A stretch of 64,000 bases of DNA from Pirellulales bacterium (GTDB taxonomy: Bacteria > Planctomycetota > Planctomycetia > Pirellulales > JAEUIK01). Shown here in pieces: positions 9,518 through 17,879 of this stretch (the first letter of the stretch is position 1; every line of letters starts with the position of its first letter). The position numbers and the translations under genes are program-made. Below the pieces are notes generated by a model, which saw only the letters and a list, made by a program, of their open reading frames with translations, had not been told where the DNA came from and ran no database searches. Location of the stretch: the NCBI GenBank assembly GCA_019694435.1, contig JAIBBZ010000001.1:397508-461507 (forward strand). The letters are read 5' to 3'.

Positions 9518-11458
9518 CTAGACGCCCGCGACGGCCTGCTGGCTCAATTCGTGCACGGCGTCGATCAGGGCTCGCACGTGGTCGACCGGCGTCTGCGGCA
9601 GGACGCCGTGCCCCAGGTTGAAGATGTGTCCCGCCCGGCCGCCCACGCGCCGCAAGATCGCCTCGGCGCGGTCGCGGATATACGCGGGCTCGGCCAACAG
9701 CACCAACGGGTCGAGGTTGCCTTGGATCGCGCGGTCGTGGCCTACCAGCCGCCACGCTTCATCGATCTCGATCCGCCAATCGGCACCGATCACCGCGCCG
9801 CCAGCCTCGGCCAGCAGCGGCAGCAACGACGGATTCCCCGTAGCGAAATTGATCACCGGCACCCCCGGCGTGACGCCCTCGATCACGGCCCGGGTAAACG
9901 GCAACACGTAGCGTCGATAGTCGTCGGGCCCCAGGCAGCCGACCCAACTATCGAACAATTGCACGGCCTGGGCACCGGCGGCGATCTGCGCATTGAGATA
10001 GCGCGTCACGGCCCGGGCCAGCCGGCCGAGAATTGCCTGCCAGGCGCCTTCGTCGCCGTACATCAGCGTCTTGGTGTGCAGATAGTTGCGGCTCGATCCG
10101 CCTTCGATCGCATAGCTGGCCAAGGTAAACGGCGCGCCGGCGAACCCGATCACCGGCAAATGGGCGGGCAGGCCTGCGCGCGTCTGGCGAACCGTCTCCA
10201 TGACGAACGACAGGCTGTCGACGCTTTCCAACTCGAGCACGCGATCGACGTCGGCCGCCGCGCGGACTGGGTTGTGAATCACAGGCCCCTCGCCGGCGGC
10301 GAATTCCAGGTCGAATCCGAGTGGCTCGAGGATCGGCAATAAGTCGGAAAAAATGATCGCCGCGTCGACACCCAGCCGTGCGACCGAATTGATCATCACT
10401 TCGGCCGACAGCGCGGGATCCTTGCACAGCTCGAGAAAGCTGACCCGCGAGCGGATCGCGCGGTATTCCGGCAGATAGCGCCCGGCCTGCCGCATCAGCC
10501 AGATCGGCGTATAGGGCACCGGCTCGAGCCGCGTCGCGCGCATGAACGGGCTGTCGTACCAGGCTGCCTGCGCAGGCGCAGTCGCCGTGGTCACGGCCTC
10601 GAGTCGCGCGGCCAGTTGCGCCTTGCGCGCCAGGATGCCGGCGCTGCGCTCGGCCGCCTCGCGCACCAGGTGGCCCATCTTCGGATGTTCGGGCTCCAAG
10701 TCGACCGGCAGCCCCAGCTCGCGCAGCGTCTCGCTCATGGTCGGGCCGATCGAGGCCACGACGGCGCGCGACAGGCCTGCGCGGACCTCAGGCTCGATCC
10801 GCAACCGCTCGGCCACGGCGAGCAGGTTGTGTACCTGGTTGCTGCTGGTGAACAACACCACCTGCCGCTCGCCCGCGGCCAGGGCTCGGGCATTCGCCTC
10901 GAGCGGGGCGACGTCCGCGGGCAGCTCCCAGCGATAAGTCACCAGGGGTTCGGCCCGGGCGCCGCGCGCCGCCAGGCCAACGAGCAAGTGCCGGTTCGAG
11001 ACGCCATACTCCTGCACGGCCACGCGGCGGCCGTCGAGCGGCACTTCGCGATCGAGCACGTCCAGCAAATCGCGCCAGGTGTTCGGCTCGGGAATGCGAT
11101 AGGTCGGTTCGACCCCCCATTGCTTGAGCACTGCCACAGGCTTGGGACCGCGCGCGACGGTCGTGACGCGGCGCAGCGCGTCCAGAAACTCGTCGCGCGA
11201 CACCTGGCCCTCGATCTGCTGGCCGAGCATGTTGGTGCCCACGCCGGTCATGAAGATCACCAGGTCGAACTCGCCGGCGATCAACCGGCGAGCCAGGGCC
11301 ACCGCCTCGGGATTCTCCGCCAGCGGCACCTCACGCATCGAGGGGCTGACATGCGGGACCCCCCCGAACTTCTCGATCAACCGGCCCAGTTCCTCGGCCC
11401 GGCGGCTTTCGAAAGCGGCCACTTGCAGGCCGGCAAAATCAGGCGCAACTTCGGTCAT
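9518..11458 (-). CDS. Uroporphyrinogen-III synthase / uroporphyrinogen decarboxylase fusion
   Basis: Single 646-aa frame joining two consecutive enzymes of haem synthesis. Residues ~1-275 are HemD-like: VAAFESRRAEELGRLIEKFGG, IFMTGVGTNML, VVLFTSSNQVHNLL, VVASIGPTMSETLRELG. A linker of about 25 residues follows. Residues ~302-646 are HemE: WLMRQAGRYLPEY (320-332), the catalytic Asp region IIFSDLLPIL, GFAGAPFTLASYAIEGG, and LGHGVLPQTP. HemD closes hydroxymethylbilane to uroporphyrinogen III and HemE decarboxylates it to coproporphyrinogen III, so fusion would pass product directly between sites. ATG start. Divergent from the gene at 11592. Confidence 0.93.
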   Translation of the reverse strand: MTEVAPDFAGLQVAAFESRRAEELGRLIEKFGGVPHVSPSMREVPLAENPEAVALARRLIAGEFDLVIFMTGVGTNMLGQQIEGQVSRDEFLDALRRVTTVARGPKPVAVLKQWGVEPTYRIPEPNTWRDLLDVLDREVPLDGRRVAVQEYGVSNRHLLVGLAARGARAEPLVTYRWELPADVAPLEANARALAAGERQVVLFTSSNQVHNLLAVAERLRIEPEVRAGLSRAVVASIGPTMSETLRELGLPVDLEPEHPKMGHLVREAAERSAGILARKAQLAARLEAVTTATAPAQAAWYDSPFMRATRLEPVPYTPIWLMRQAGRYLPEYRAIRSRVSFLELCKDPALSAEVMINSVARLGVDAAIIFSDLLPILEPLGFDLEFAAGEGPVIHNPVRAAADVDRVLELESVDSLSFVMETVRQTRAGLPAHLPVIGFAGAPFTLASYAIEGGSSRNYLHTKTLMYGDEGAWQAILGRLARAVTRYLNAQIAAGAQAVQLFDSWVGCLGPDDYRRYVLPFTRAVIEGVTPGVPVINFATGNPSLLPLLAEAGGAVIGADWRIEIDEAWRLVGHDRAIQGNLDPLVLLAEPAYIRDRAEAILRRVGGRAGHIFNLGHGVLPQTPVDHVRALIDAVHELSQQAVAGV

Positions 11459-11591
11459 GGGGCAAGCGGCAAACAGCGAGGGCGCGGGCAGGAACGGTTC
11501 AGTCGGTTCATGCTAGCCCAGTCGTTTTCAGTCGTCGACCGCGCAGCTACGATCAACGGCAACACGCCCACACCCCCTTGAAGCAGCGCCG

Positions 11592-12746
11592 ATGTCCGAT
11601 CCGTTCTACGATCAATTTTCCCGCGACCTGGTGGCAGGCGGCGTCGATTCGGCCTTGGCCGCCCTGGCCGTCGGCCTGGCCGAAGCCGGGCGCGGCCCGG
11701 AGCTGTTCGAAGTGCGCCTGATGCAGGCCCGTGCGGCGCTAGGGTTGCCCTTGGCCTCGGGCACCACGCTCGACGAGCTGCCCGACGTCCCGCGTGCGCA
11801 GCTGGAAGAGCGCTATCTGGCCGCATGCCGCGAGGTAGGCCATTTGCTCCTGGCTCGCGGCGAGATTCCCATGGCCTGGCGCTATTTACGCGTCGTCGGC
11901 GACCGCGAGGCCACGGCCCAGGCGATGCGCACGGCAACGCCCGCCGACGACCAGATTGCGGCTTGGATCGAAATCGGGCTGGTCGAAGGAGTCGCGCCCG
12001 AACTGGGTTTTGAGCTGCTCCTGGCCCATTACGGCACCTGCCAGGCGATTACGACCTACGACGCCCAGGTCCACGGGCGGCCCCGCGCCCAGCAGCAGGC
12101 GATCGCCGGGGTGCTCGTGCGCCGGCTGCACGGCGACCTGGTCGACAACGTGCGATCCGATCTGGAACGCCGCGGCGTGGCCTGGTCGGGAACTTCGCTC
12201 ACCGAGGCGCTGGCGCTCGATCCCGAGCTGCTGGCCGACAACAACTACCACATCGACACGTCGCACCTGGCGGCCGTGGTGCGATTTGCCCGGGTGCTCG
12301 ACGATCCGGCGACGCTACGGTTGGCGCTCGATCTGGCCGAGTACGGTCGGGCATTGGCGCCGGCGTACCATTACCGCGGCGAGGTGCCGTTCGAGGACGT
12401 TTACACCGCCAGCCGGCTCTACTTTGCCGCCAGCCTGGGACAAGACGTCGACGAGGCCTTGAGCTACTTCCGCGCTCAGGTCGAAGCCGCCGCGAGCGAT
12501 CACGCCCGCGCCGTGGCGGCAGAGGTTTACGTGGCGCTGTTGGCCCGTACGGGCCGCGCGCGCGAGGCGTTCGACGTGGCGATCGAGCGATTACCCTCGC
12601 CCTGGCACGGTAGCGCCTTGGTCGATTCCCTGGCCGAACTCGCCCAGCAGGCCGGTCGCGTCGACGATTGGGCAGCGATCTGCCGCGAGCGCGGCGACCT
12701 GCTCGGATATGCCGCGGCACAGGCCGCGAGCCGTGCGGCCAGGTGA
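11592..12746 (+). CDS. Hypothetical all-helical protein
   Basis: 384 aa, ATG start, no signal peptide and no membrane segment. Rich in Ala, Leu, Glu and Arg, with helix-turn-helix spacing resembling tetratricopeptide or HEAT-like solenoids (for example YLAACREVGHLLLARGEIPMAWRYLRVVGD and LYFAASLGQDVDEALSYFRAQVEAAA). Individual TPR signatures are not clear enough to call. No catalytic motif. It is divergent from the hemDE fusion, with a 133-bp shared upstream region. Function unknown. Confidence 0.75.
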   Translation: MSDPFYDQFSRDLVAGGVDSALAALAVGLAEAGRGPELFEVRLMQARAALGLPLASGTTLDELPDVPRAQLEERYLAACREVGHLLLARGEIPMAWRYLRVVGDREATAQAMRTATPADDQIAAWIEIGLVEGVAPELGFELLLAHYGTCQAITTYDAQVHGRPRAQQQAIAGVLVRRLHGDLVDNVRSDLERRGVAWSGTSLTEALALDPELLADNNYHIDTSHLAAVVRFARVLDDPATLRLALDLAEYGRALAPAYHYRGEVPFEDVYTASRLYFAASLGQDVDEALSYFRAQVEAAASDHARAVAAEVYVALLARTGRAREAFDVAIERLPSPWHGSALVDSLAELAQQAGRVDDWAAICRERGDLLGYAAAQAASRAAR

Positions 12747-12813
12747 GTCGAGGCCGCCGCGGGCCGCTGCACTCTATCGCGAAAGGGCGCAGCTCGCGTG
12801 GCCCGGTCGGCCA

Positions 12814-12859
12814 CAAAAAAAGAACGGCCCGCCTGAAGTTGTAACCTCAGGCGGGCCGT
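12814..12859 (-). terminator. Rho-independent terminator of the Cys-rich protein gene
   Basis: A 13-bp perfect stem, ACGGCCCGCCTGA (12824-12836) with TCAGGCGGGCCGT (12847-12859), has a 10-nt loop. An A-run at 12814-12821 reads as a U-tract on the minus strand. It sits 30 bp past the minus-strand stop codon at 12889. Confidence 0.9.
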
Positions 12860-12888
12860 GTTGCTTTCAGGCGAGTGCGAGACTCGTC

Positions 12889-13872
12889 TTAGTTGCGGAG
12901 CACCACGCTGCCGGTGCGAGCCTTGACCACGCGACGGGCGCCTTGGATCGAAGCCGAGGCATCCGGGGTCGGGGCAGGCGGCATCGGAGCCGACTCTTCA
13001 GCAGCCGGGGCGGGCTGACCAGCCGGAGCAGCACCGCTGCAGCCGCTGTTGCAAGCGCCGCAGGCCGGAGCACAGCAAGCCGGAGCCGAGCAGCAGGTCG
13101 TGCAAGCGCTCTCGCAGCACGACTTCTTGCAGCACTTCTTCTTGCAAGCGAAGATGTCCAAGAGGCAACCCTTGCGGCACTTCTTCTTGCAGCAGCTGTT
13201 GCAGCAGCTGTGGCAGCCGCTATCGCAGCAGCTGGCCGGAGCGCAGCAAGCCGGTTCGCAGGCCGGGGCACAGCAGGCCGGTTCGCAAGCCGCAGCACAG
13301 CAGGCCGGTTCGCAAGCCGGAGCACAGCAAGCCGGTTCGCAGGCCGGGGCACAGCAAGCGGGCTCGCACGCCGGAGCGCAGCAAGCGGGCTCACAGGCCG
13401 GGGCACAGCAGGCGGGCTCGCAGCACGACTTGCAGCAGCTCTTCTTGCAGCAGTGGCCGCAATCGAACATGCCCTTCAGGCCGCAGAACAGGTCGCAGCG
13501 CTTCTTGCAGCACTTCTTCGCACAGCACTTCTTCTCGCAGCAGCTGGCCGGAGCGCAGCACGCCGGCTCACAGGCCGGAGCACAGCAGGCCGGTTCGCAA
13601 GCCGGAGCACAGCAAGCCGGCTCGCACGCCGGAGCACAGCAAGCCGCCGCCGGAGCGCAGCAGCCCGGGTCCGCCGTGCAGCAGTTCGCTGGCGCACAGC
13701 ACGAAGCTTCGGCCGCGCAGCAGCTGGGCTCGCAGCAGCTCGCCTCACAGCAGCTGCCGCAGCCCGAGTGGCAATTCAGGCCAAGCATGCGATCCAAGAG
13801 CTCGAAACCGAAGCTCTGGGTACACAGGCCAACGCTCACCACGAGCGCCCCAAAGAGCATTCGCATCTTCAT
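12889..13872 (-). CDS. Secreted cysteine-rich repeat protein
   Basis: 327 aa from the ATG at 13872, preceded on the minus strand by AGAAGGAG about 10 nt upstream. The first ~22 residues ([22 protein letters not shown]) form a signal peptide. I count 83 cysteines, about a quarter of the protein, mostly as CC pairs. Two arrays of a 9-residue unit CCAPACEPA are separated by Lys/Cys-rich segments ([25 protein letters not shown]). A Pro/Ala/Glu-rich low-Cys tail ends the protein. Similar Cys-rich exported proteins occur in planctomycetes, whose cell walls have been linked to disulfide-rich protein. A structural envelope role is an inference; metal binding is the alternative. Confidence 0.8.
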   Translation of the reverse strand: MKMRMLFGALVVSVGLCTQSFGFELLDRMLGLNCHSGCGSCCEASCCEPSCCAAEASCCAPANCCTADPGCCAPAAACCAPACEPACCAPACEPACCAPACEPACCAPASCCEKKCCAKKCCKKRCDLFCGLKGMFDCGHCCKKSCCKSCCEPACCAPACEPACCAPACEPACCAPACEPACCAPACEPACCAAACEPACCAPACEPACCAPASCCDSGCHSCCNSCCKKKCRKGCLLDIFACKKKCCKKSCCESACTTCCSAPACCAPACGACNSGCSGAAPAGQPAPAAEESAPMPPAPTPDASASIQGARRVVKARTGSVVLRN

Positions 13873-14499
13873 TGAGGAACGTCTCCTTCTACGAAACATT
13901 GGGGTAGCGCGCATCCCAAAAAACGAACAAAATTCTCGCACCGGACAACGGTGCGCTTGGGGACGAACACTCCATCCTTGGTATGTCGAGCCACGGGCCC
14001 GCAGGGGGCGCACGACTCGGTCAAGCGCGGGGTTGGTAACCGTCAGGTGGGTCGAGCCGCTCGAAGCGACTCGGATCTGGCTGGTCGGCTGCACGACTTC
14101 GGCCGCCACGTCGTGTCCCTGACGCGCGGCCGTCGCCTGCACAGCCCTTCTATGGGTTGGATCCCCTGCCAGGCATGCGCTTGCGCAGCCTTCAGGGACA
14201 CCTACCGTATCGGCGACCGTTTCCAGACCCCTTGAGAGCCGGAAGTAATTTTCAGCAAATGGTTTAACGCTCGCGTTACGCAGACCTTGCCGTGCGGCGA
14301 AAGTGGTCAAACCTTGCCGATTGGCCGAGCCGCTAGCAGCCGTTTTGGCCCCGGGAGGTCTCGCCAATTTGCCCGACCCGAACGCCGCGCCGACGGATCG
14401 TCCACGAGTAGTTCGCGCCCTAGGGCGCGGGTATGGTGGGGCAAAACCCGATCACTGCACGGGCGCGCCGAGCCACGGCTCGCCGGGAGATTCTTCGCG
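13873..14499. other. 627-bp intergenic region between divergent genes
   Basis: Holds the upstream region of the Cys-rich gene (minus) and of the cupin gene (plus). Open frames here, such as one at 13951-14235, have no recognisable features. The only clear structure is the inverted repeat at 13937-13955. Confidence 0.5.
13937..13955. repeat. Perfect inverted repeat upstream of the Cys-rich gene
   Basis: CGCACCG (13937-13943), GACAA loop, CGGTGCG (13949-13955). It lies 65-83 bp before the minus-strand ATG, so it could be an operator or a leader hairpin. There is no T-run. Confidence 0.5.
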
Positions 14500-14862
14500 A
14501 TGCGCACAGCCGGCAAATCTTCGTACGAAGTCGTCGACTTTGCGGGCATCGAACCCGTGCCCTGCCCCTGCGGCGCGAGCCGCCGAGCGCTGGAAAACGT
14601 GGCTGATTTTCCCGGCACCTTGCACCAGGTGGACGTCACCGAAGACGCGCAACTGCATTACCACCGCAACTTGACGGAGACCTATTACATCCTCGAGTGC
14701 GGCCCCGACGCGCGGCTCCAACTCGACGACGAATTCGTCGCGCTGCGGCCGGGCATGTGCGTCGTCATTCGGCCGGGCGTGCGCCACCGGGCCATCGGAC
14801 GGATGAAGATCCTCAACATCGTCCATCCCAAGTTCGATCCCCGCGACGAGTGGTTCGATTGA
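14500..14862 (+). CDS. Small cupin-domain protein
   Basis: 120 aa; ATG at 14500 preceded by GGGAGA. Single cupin barrel. Motif 1 is HYHRNLTETYYILECG, giving a His-x-His-x4-Glu metal site; motif 2 is RPGVRHRAIG with the fourth histidine. A CPCG pair near residue 22 is unusual and could bind metal. Such single-cupin proteins include sugar isomerases, dioxygenases and sensor-like proteins; nothing nearby narrows the choice. The longer in-frame start at 14287 would add a basic low-complexity extension and is not favoured. Confidence 0.8.
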   Translation: MRTAGKSSYEVVDFAGIEPVPCPCGASRRALENVADFPGTLHQVDVTEDAQLHYHRNLTETYYILECGPDARLQLDDEFVALRPGMCVVIRPGVRHRAIGRMKILNIVHPKFDPRDEWFD

Positions 14863-15243
14863 GCAGCCAAGTTGCGGGTCTCGACCTGGACTGCACCTCG
14901 AACGGTGGCGCCCAGCCCCGGAGATGCGATCGGGGCCTCTCGGCCGCGTTGCGCGTACCTAGCGCCTCGGTGGAAGGATCGCGGCAAATCATGCTCGGCC
15001 CTCGAAGGCCTGGTGAAAATTAAGGGTGACTAGCTCCAATAGGGGGCGAAAAGGCGGGCAGAAACGTCGCAATTCTCGCCGAAACTTGCCTGGGCACAGG
15101 GGGGCGCTTATCTTGGCGGGTAAGCTCGGGCCGTGGCGTGAAGGCTGCGGCCTGGGCAATCTTGAGCGAGTGTCCTGGCTGAGTGTGCCGGGGCCCGTCA
15201 ACGTACCCGCCTCCGGCGCCCACCCACGCAGAAATAGCTCCCT
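14863..15243 (+). other. 381-bp intergenic region with a possible promoter
   Basis: No gene seen. The best promoter-like pair is TTGCCT (15086-15091), a 16-bp spacer, and TTATCT (15108-15113), about 130 bp before the propeller gene at 15244. The match is moderate and unverified. Confidence 0.35.
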
Positions 15244-17793
15244 ATGAATGCTCCCATCACCGCGCGGTCGGCAGGCCGCATGCTGTGGGGTTCGTGTTGT
15301 CTCGCGTTGCTGTTGACCCTGGTCCCCGGCCGGCTGTCGGCCGCGACCCCGGACCCGATGGATTGGCCCAGTTGGCGCGGGCCGGAGCAAAACGGCATCT
15401 CGCGTGAGACGGGCCTGATCGAGAGCTGGTCGCCCGAGGGCGAAAACCTGCTCTGGAAGCGGACCGACATCGGCACGATCAGCTCGCCCATCGTTCTGCG
15501 CGGCAAGATGTACACGCTCTGCCGCGACGAGCCCGGCACGCCGCGCGAGCGTGAAAAGGTGGTGTGCGTCGACGCCGCCAGCGGCAAGACGATCTGGGAA
15601 AACAAGTTCAACGTCTTCCTGTCGGACGTGCCCAAGGAGCGCGTCGCCTGGAGCGCGTGTGTCGGCGATCCGGAGACGGGTCACATCTATGCGATGGGCG
15701 TGTGCGGTTTCTTCCAGTGTCTGGACGGCGAAACGGGCAAGACGCTCTGGAGCCGGTCGCTGAGCGAAGAGCTCGGCTTGCTGTCGACCTATGGCGGCCG
15801 CACGAACACGCCGATCGTGTTCGAAGACCTGGTCATCATCAGCGCGGTGGTGATCGGCTGGGGCGACATGGCCCGCCCGACGCATCGCTTCATGGCCCTC
15901 GACAAGCAAACCGGCGAGGTGCGCTGGTTCAACGGCACCAAGCCGCTGCCCGAGGACACGACCTATAGCACCCCGGTGGTCGGCGTGGTCGGCGGTCAGG
16001 CCGTGATGATCTTCGGCTCGGGCGACGGCGGCCTCTGGGCCTTTCAGCCGCGCACGGGCAAACAGGTCTGGAGCTACCAGCTTTCGCGCCGCGGCGTCAA
16101 CACGTCGCCGATCCTGATCGGCGAAACCGTTTATTGCGGGCACAGCGAAGAAAACCCCGAAGACAGCACGATGGGCTCGCTGGCGGCCGTCAACGCGCTG
16201 GGCACCGGCGACATCACCAAGACGGGCGAAATCTGGCGGATCAAGGAACTCGGAATCGGCAAGAGCTCGCCGCTGGCCGTCGACGATCGGTTGTACGTCG
16301 TCGACGACTCGGCCGGCTTGTTCGTGGTCGATGCCGCCAAAGGCAAGCTGATCGGCAAGAAGCAAAAACTCGGCACGATGATGCGGTCGAGTCTCGTCTG
16401 GGCCGACGGCCGGATCTACACCTGCGAAGCCAACGGCCGGTGGTGGATCTTCAAGCCGACCGAAAAGGGTCTCGAAGTCGTGCACAAAGTGCGGCTGCCG
16501 GCGGGCGAAGAAGTGCTCGGGTCGCCGGCCGTGTCGCATGGTCGCATTTATCTGCCTTCGACCGGTGCGATCTATTGCCTCGGCAAGAAAGACGCCAAGC
16601 CGCAAGCCACGCCGATCCCGGCGCCGGCGGCTGAAACTCCTGTCGCGGACGACAAGACGCCGGCCTTGGTCCAGGTCGTGCCGGCCGAAGTGCTGATGAA
16701 GCCGGGCGCCAAGCAGGCCTTCCAGGTGCGGCTGTTCAACGCCAAGGGCCAATTGCTGGACACGCCCGCCAAGGCGACGTTCAGCGTCGCCGCCGGCGGC
16801 GCGATCGACTCGAGCGGCAATTTCGTAGCCGACAGCGTCGCCTCGCACCATGCGACGATCGTGACCGCCAAGGTGGGCGATCTGCAGGGTCAGGCGCGCG
16901 TGCGTGTGGTCCCGCCGTTGCCCTGGAAGTTCGACTTCGCCGGCGGCGAGATTCCGGTCACCTGGGTGGGCGTGCGCTACCGGCACATCACGCTCGACGA
17001 GAATCTCTTCGACAAACTAACCAAGGAAGCCCCCTTGGCCGGCAAGCTCTACGTGCACGCCTTGACCGAGTTCATCAACGGCGGCAAACCGCAGGTGAAG
17101 TTCGATGAGGCGCTGCCGCGGCAGACCTGGTCGGTGCTGATGCGCTACCTGGGCCTGGCGGACCAGGTCGGCAAGAACGTCGACGCCGCCAAGGCCGCGC
17201 TCGAGGCCCCGCTGGGCGTCCTCAAGCGCGAGAACATCCTGGCCAGTTGGACCTGGGGGAACGATCCCGCGGGCGGACCACAGTTGGTCATTCAGCGCGG
17301 GCCGCGCAAGTACGAAGGCAACGTCGTGGCCACCAAGATCACCACGATTCCCAAGGGCATGCGCAGCCAGGGCTGGATGGGCCACGTCGACATGCACGAC
17401 TACACCATCCAGGCCGACGTCCGCGGCGAAATCCGCGACAACAAGCTGCCCGACATGGGGCTCATCGCCCAACGCTACACGCTCGACCTGATGGGCGCGA
17501 GCCAGCAGTTGCAAATCCGTTCGTGGACGCCCGAGCTGGACCGGATGAGCAAGTCGGTTCCGTTCAAGTGGGAGCCGCACGTCTGGTACACGCTCAAGTT
17601 CCGGGCCAGCGTCGAGGACGGCGTCGCCGTGCTCCGCGGCAAGGTCTGGAAGCGCGGCGAGGCCGAGCCGAAGAACTGGACGGTCGAAGCCCGCGACGAG
17701 GTGGGCAACCTGACCGGCAGCCCCGGCCTGTTCGGCAACGCCACGAACGCCGAGATTTTCATCGACAACATCAGCGTCACGCCGAACGGCTGA
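15244..17793 (+). CDS. Exported PQQ-like beta-propeller protein with C-terminal jelly-roll domain
   Basis: 849 aa. Signal peptide (MNAPITARSAGRMLWGSCCLALLLTLVPGRLSA). Residues ~40-450 carry PQQ-type repeats with the recurring pattern GKxxW plus G.hY, for example ASGKTIWENKF, ETGKTLWSRS, QTGEVRWFNG and RTGKQVWSYQ, as in BamB-like propellers. Residues ~475-565 form an Ig-like domain (VQVVPAEVLMKPGAKQAFQV). The last ~200 residues resemble the concanavalin/DUF1080-type jelly-roll that ends in AEIFIDNISV. Typical of planctomycete exported proteins; carbohydrate or surface binding is likely, with no catalytic site evident. The next gene encodes another PQQ-repeat protein, probably in the same operon. 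Confidence 0.85.
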   Translation: MNAPITARSAGRMLWGSCCLALLLTLVPGRLSAATPDPMDWPSWRGPEQNGISRETGLIESWSPEGENLLWKRTDIGTISSPIVLRGKMYTLCRDEPGTPREREKVVCVDAASGKTIWENKFNVFLSDVPKERVAWSACVGDPETGHIYAMGVCGFFQCLDGETGKTLWSRSLSEELGLLSTYGGRTNTPIVFEDLVIISAVVIGWGDMARPTHRFMALDKQTGEVRWFNGTKPLPEDTTYSTPVVGVVGGQAVMIFGSGDGGLWAFQPRTGKQVWSYQLSRRGVNTSPILIGETVYCGHSEENPEDSTMGSLAAVNALGTGDITKTGEIWRIKELGIGKSSPLAVDDRLYVVDDSAGLFVVDAAKGKLIGKKQKLGTMMRSSLVWADGRIYTCEANGRWWIFKPTEKGLEVVHKVRLPAGEEVLGSPAVSHGRIYLPSTGAIYCLGKKDAKPQATPIPAPAAETPVADDKTPALVQVVPAEVLMKPGAKQAFQVRLFNAKGQLLDTPAKATFSVAAGGAIDSSGNFVADSVASHHATIVTAKVGDLQGQARVRVVPPLPWKFDFAGGEIPVTWVGVRYRHITLDENLFDKLTKEAPLAGKLYVHALTEFINGGKPQVKFDEALPRQTWSVLMRYLGLADQVGKNVDAAKAALEAPLGVLKRENILASWTWGNDPAGGPQLVIQRGPRKYEGNVVATKITTIPKGMRSQGWMGHVDMHDYTIQADVRGEIRDNKLPDMGLIAQRYTLDLMGASQQLQIRSWTPELDRMSKSVPFKWEPHVWYTLKFRASVEDGVAVLRGKVWKRGEAEPKNWTVEARDEVGNLTGSPGLFGNATNAEIFIDNISVTPNG

Positions 17794-17879
17794 ACGGCGC
17801 ACCGGTTGGGTGCCCGGCCGCGGCGTTGTGTTCCGCATCTGTCCATTTGATTAACCGCCTGCTCGCTAAAAGGTTCGCC

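Noticed and set aside
13049..14122. Gln/Ala-rich 357-codon plus-strand frame
   Set aside because: It is the antisense of the CCAPACEPA repeats, and the minus strand has the signal peptide, RBS and terminator.
13951..14235. 94-codon frame in the gap before the cupin gene
   Set aside because: No RBS, no domain, Arg/Gly-rich composition typical of noncoding high-GC sequence.
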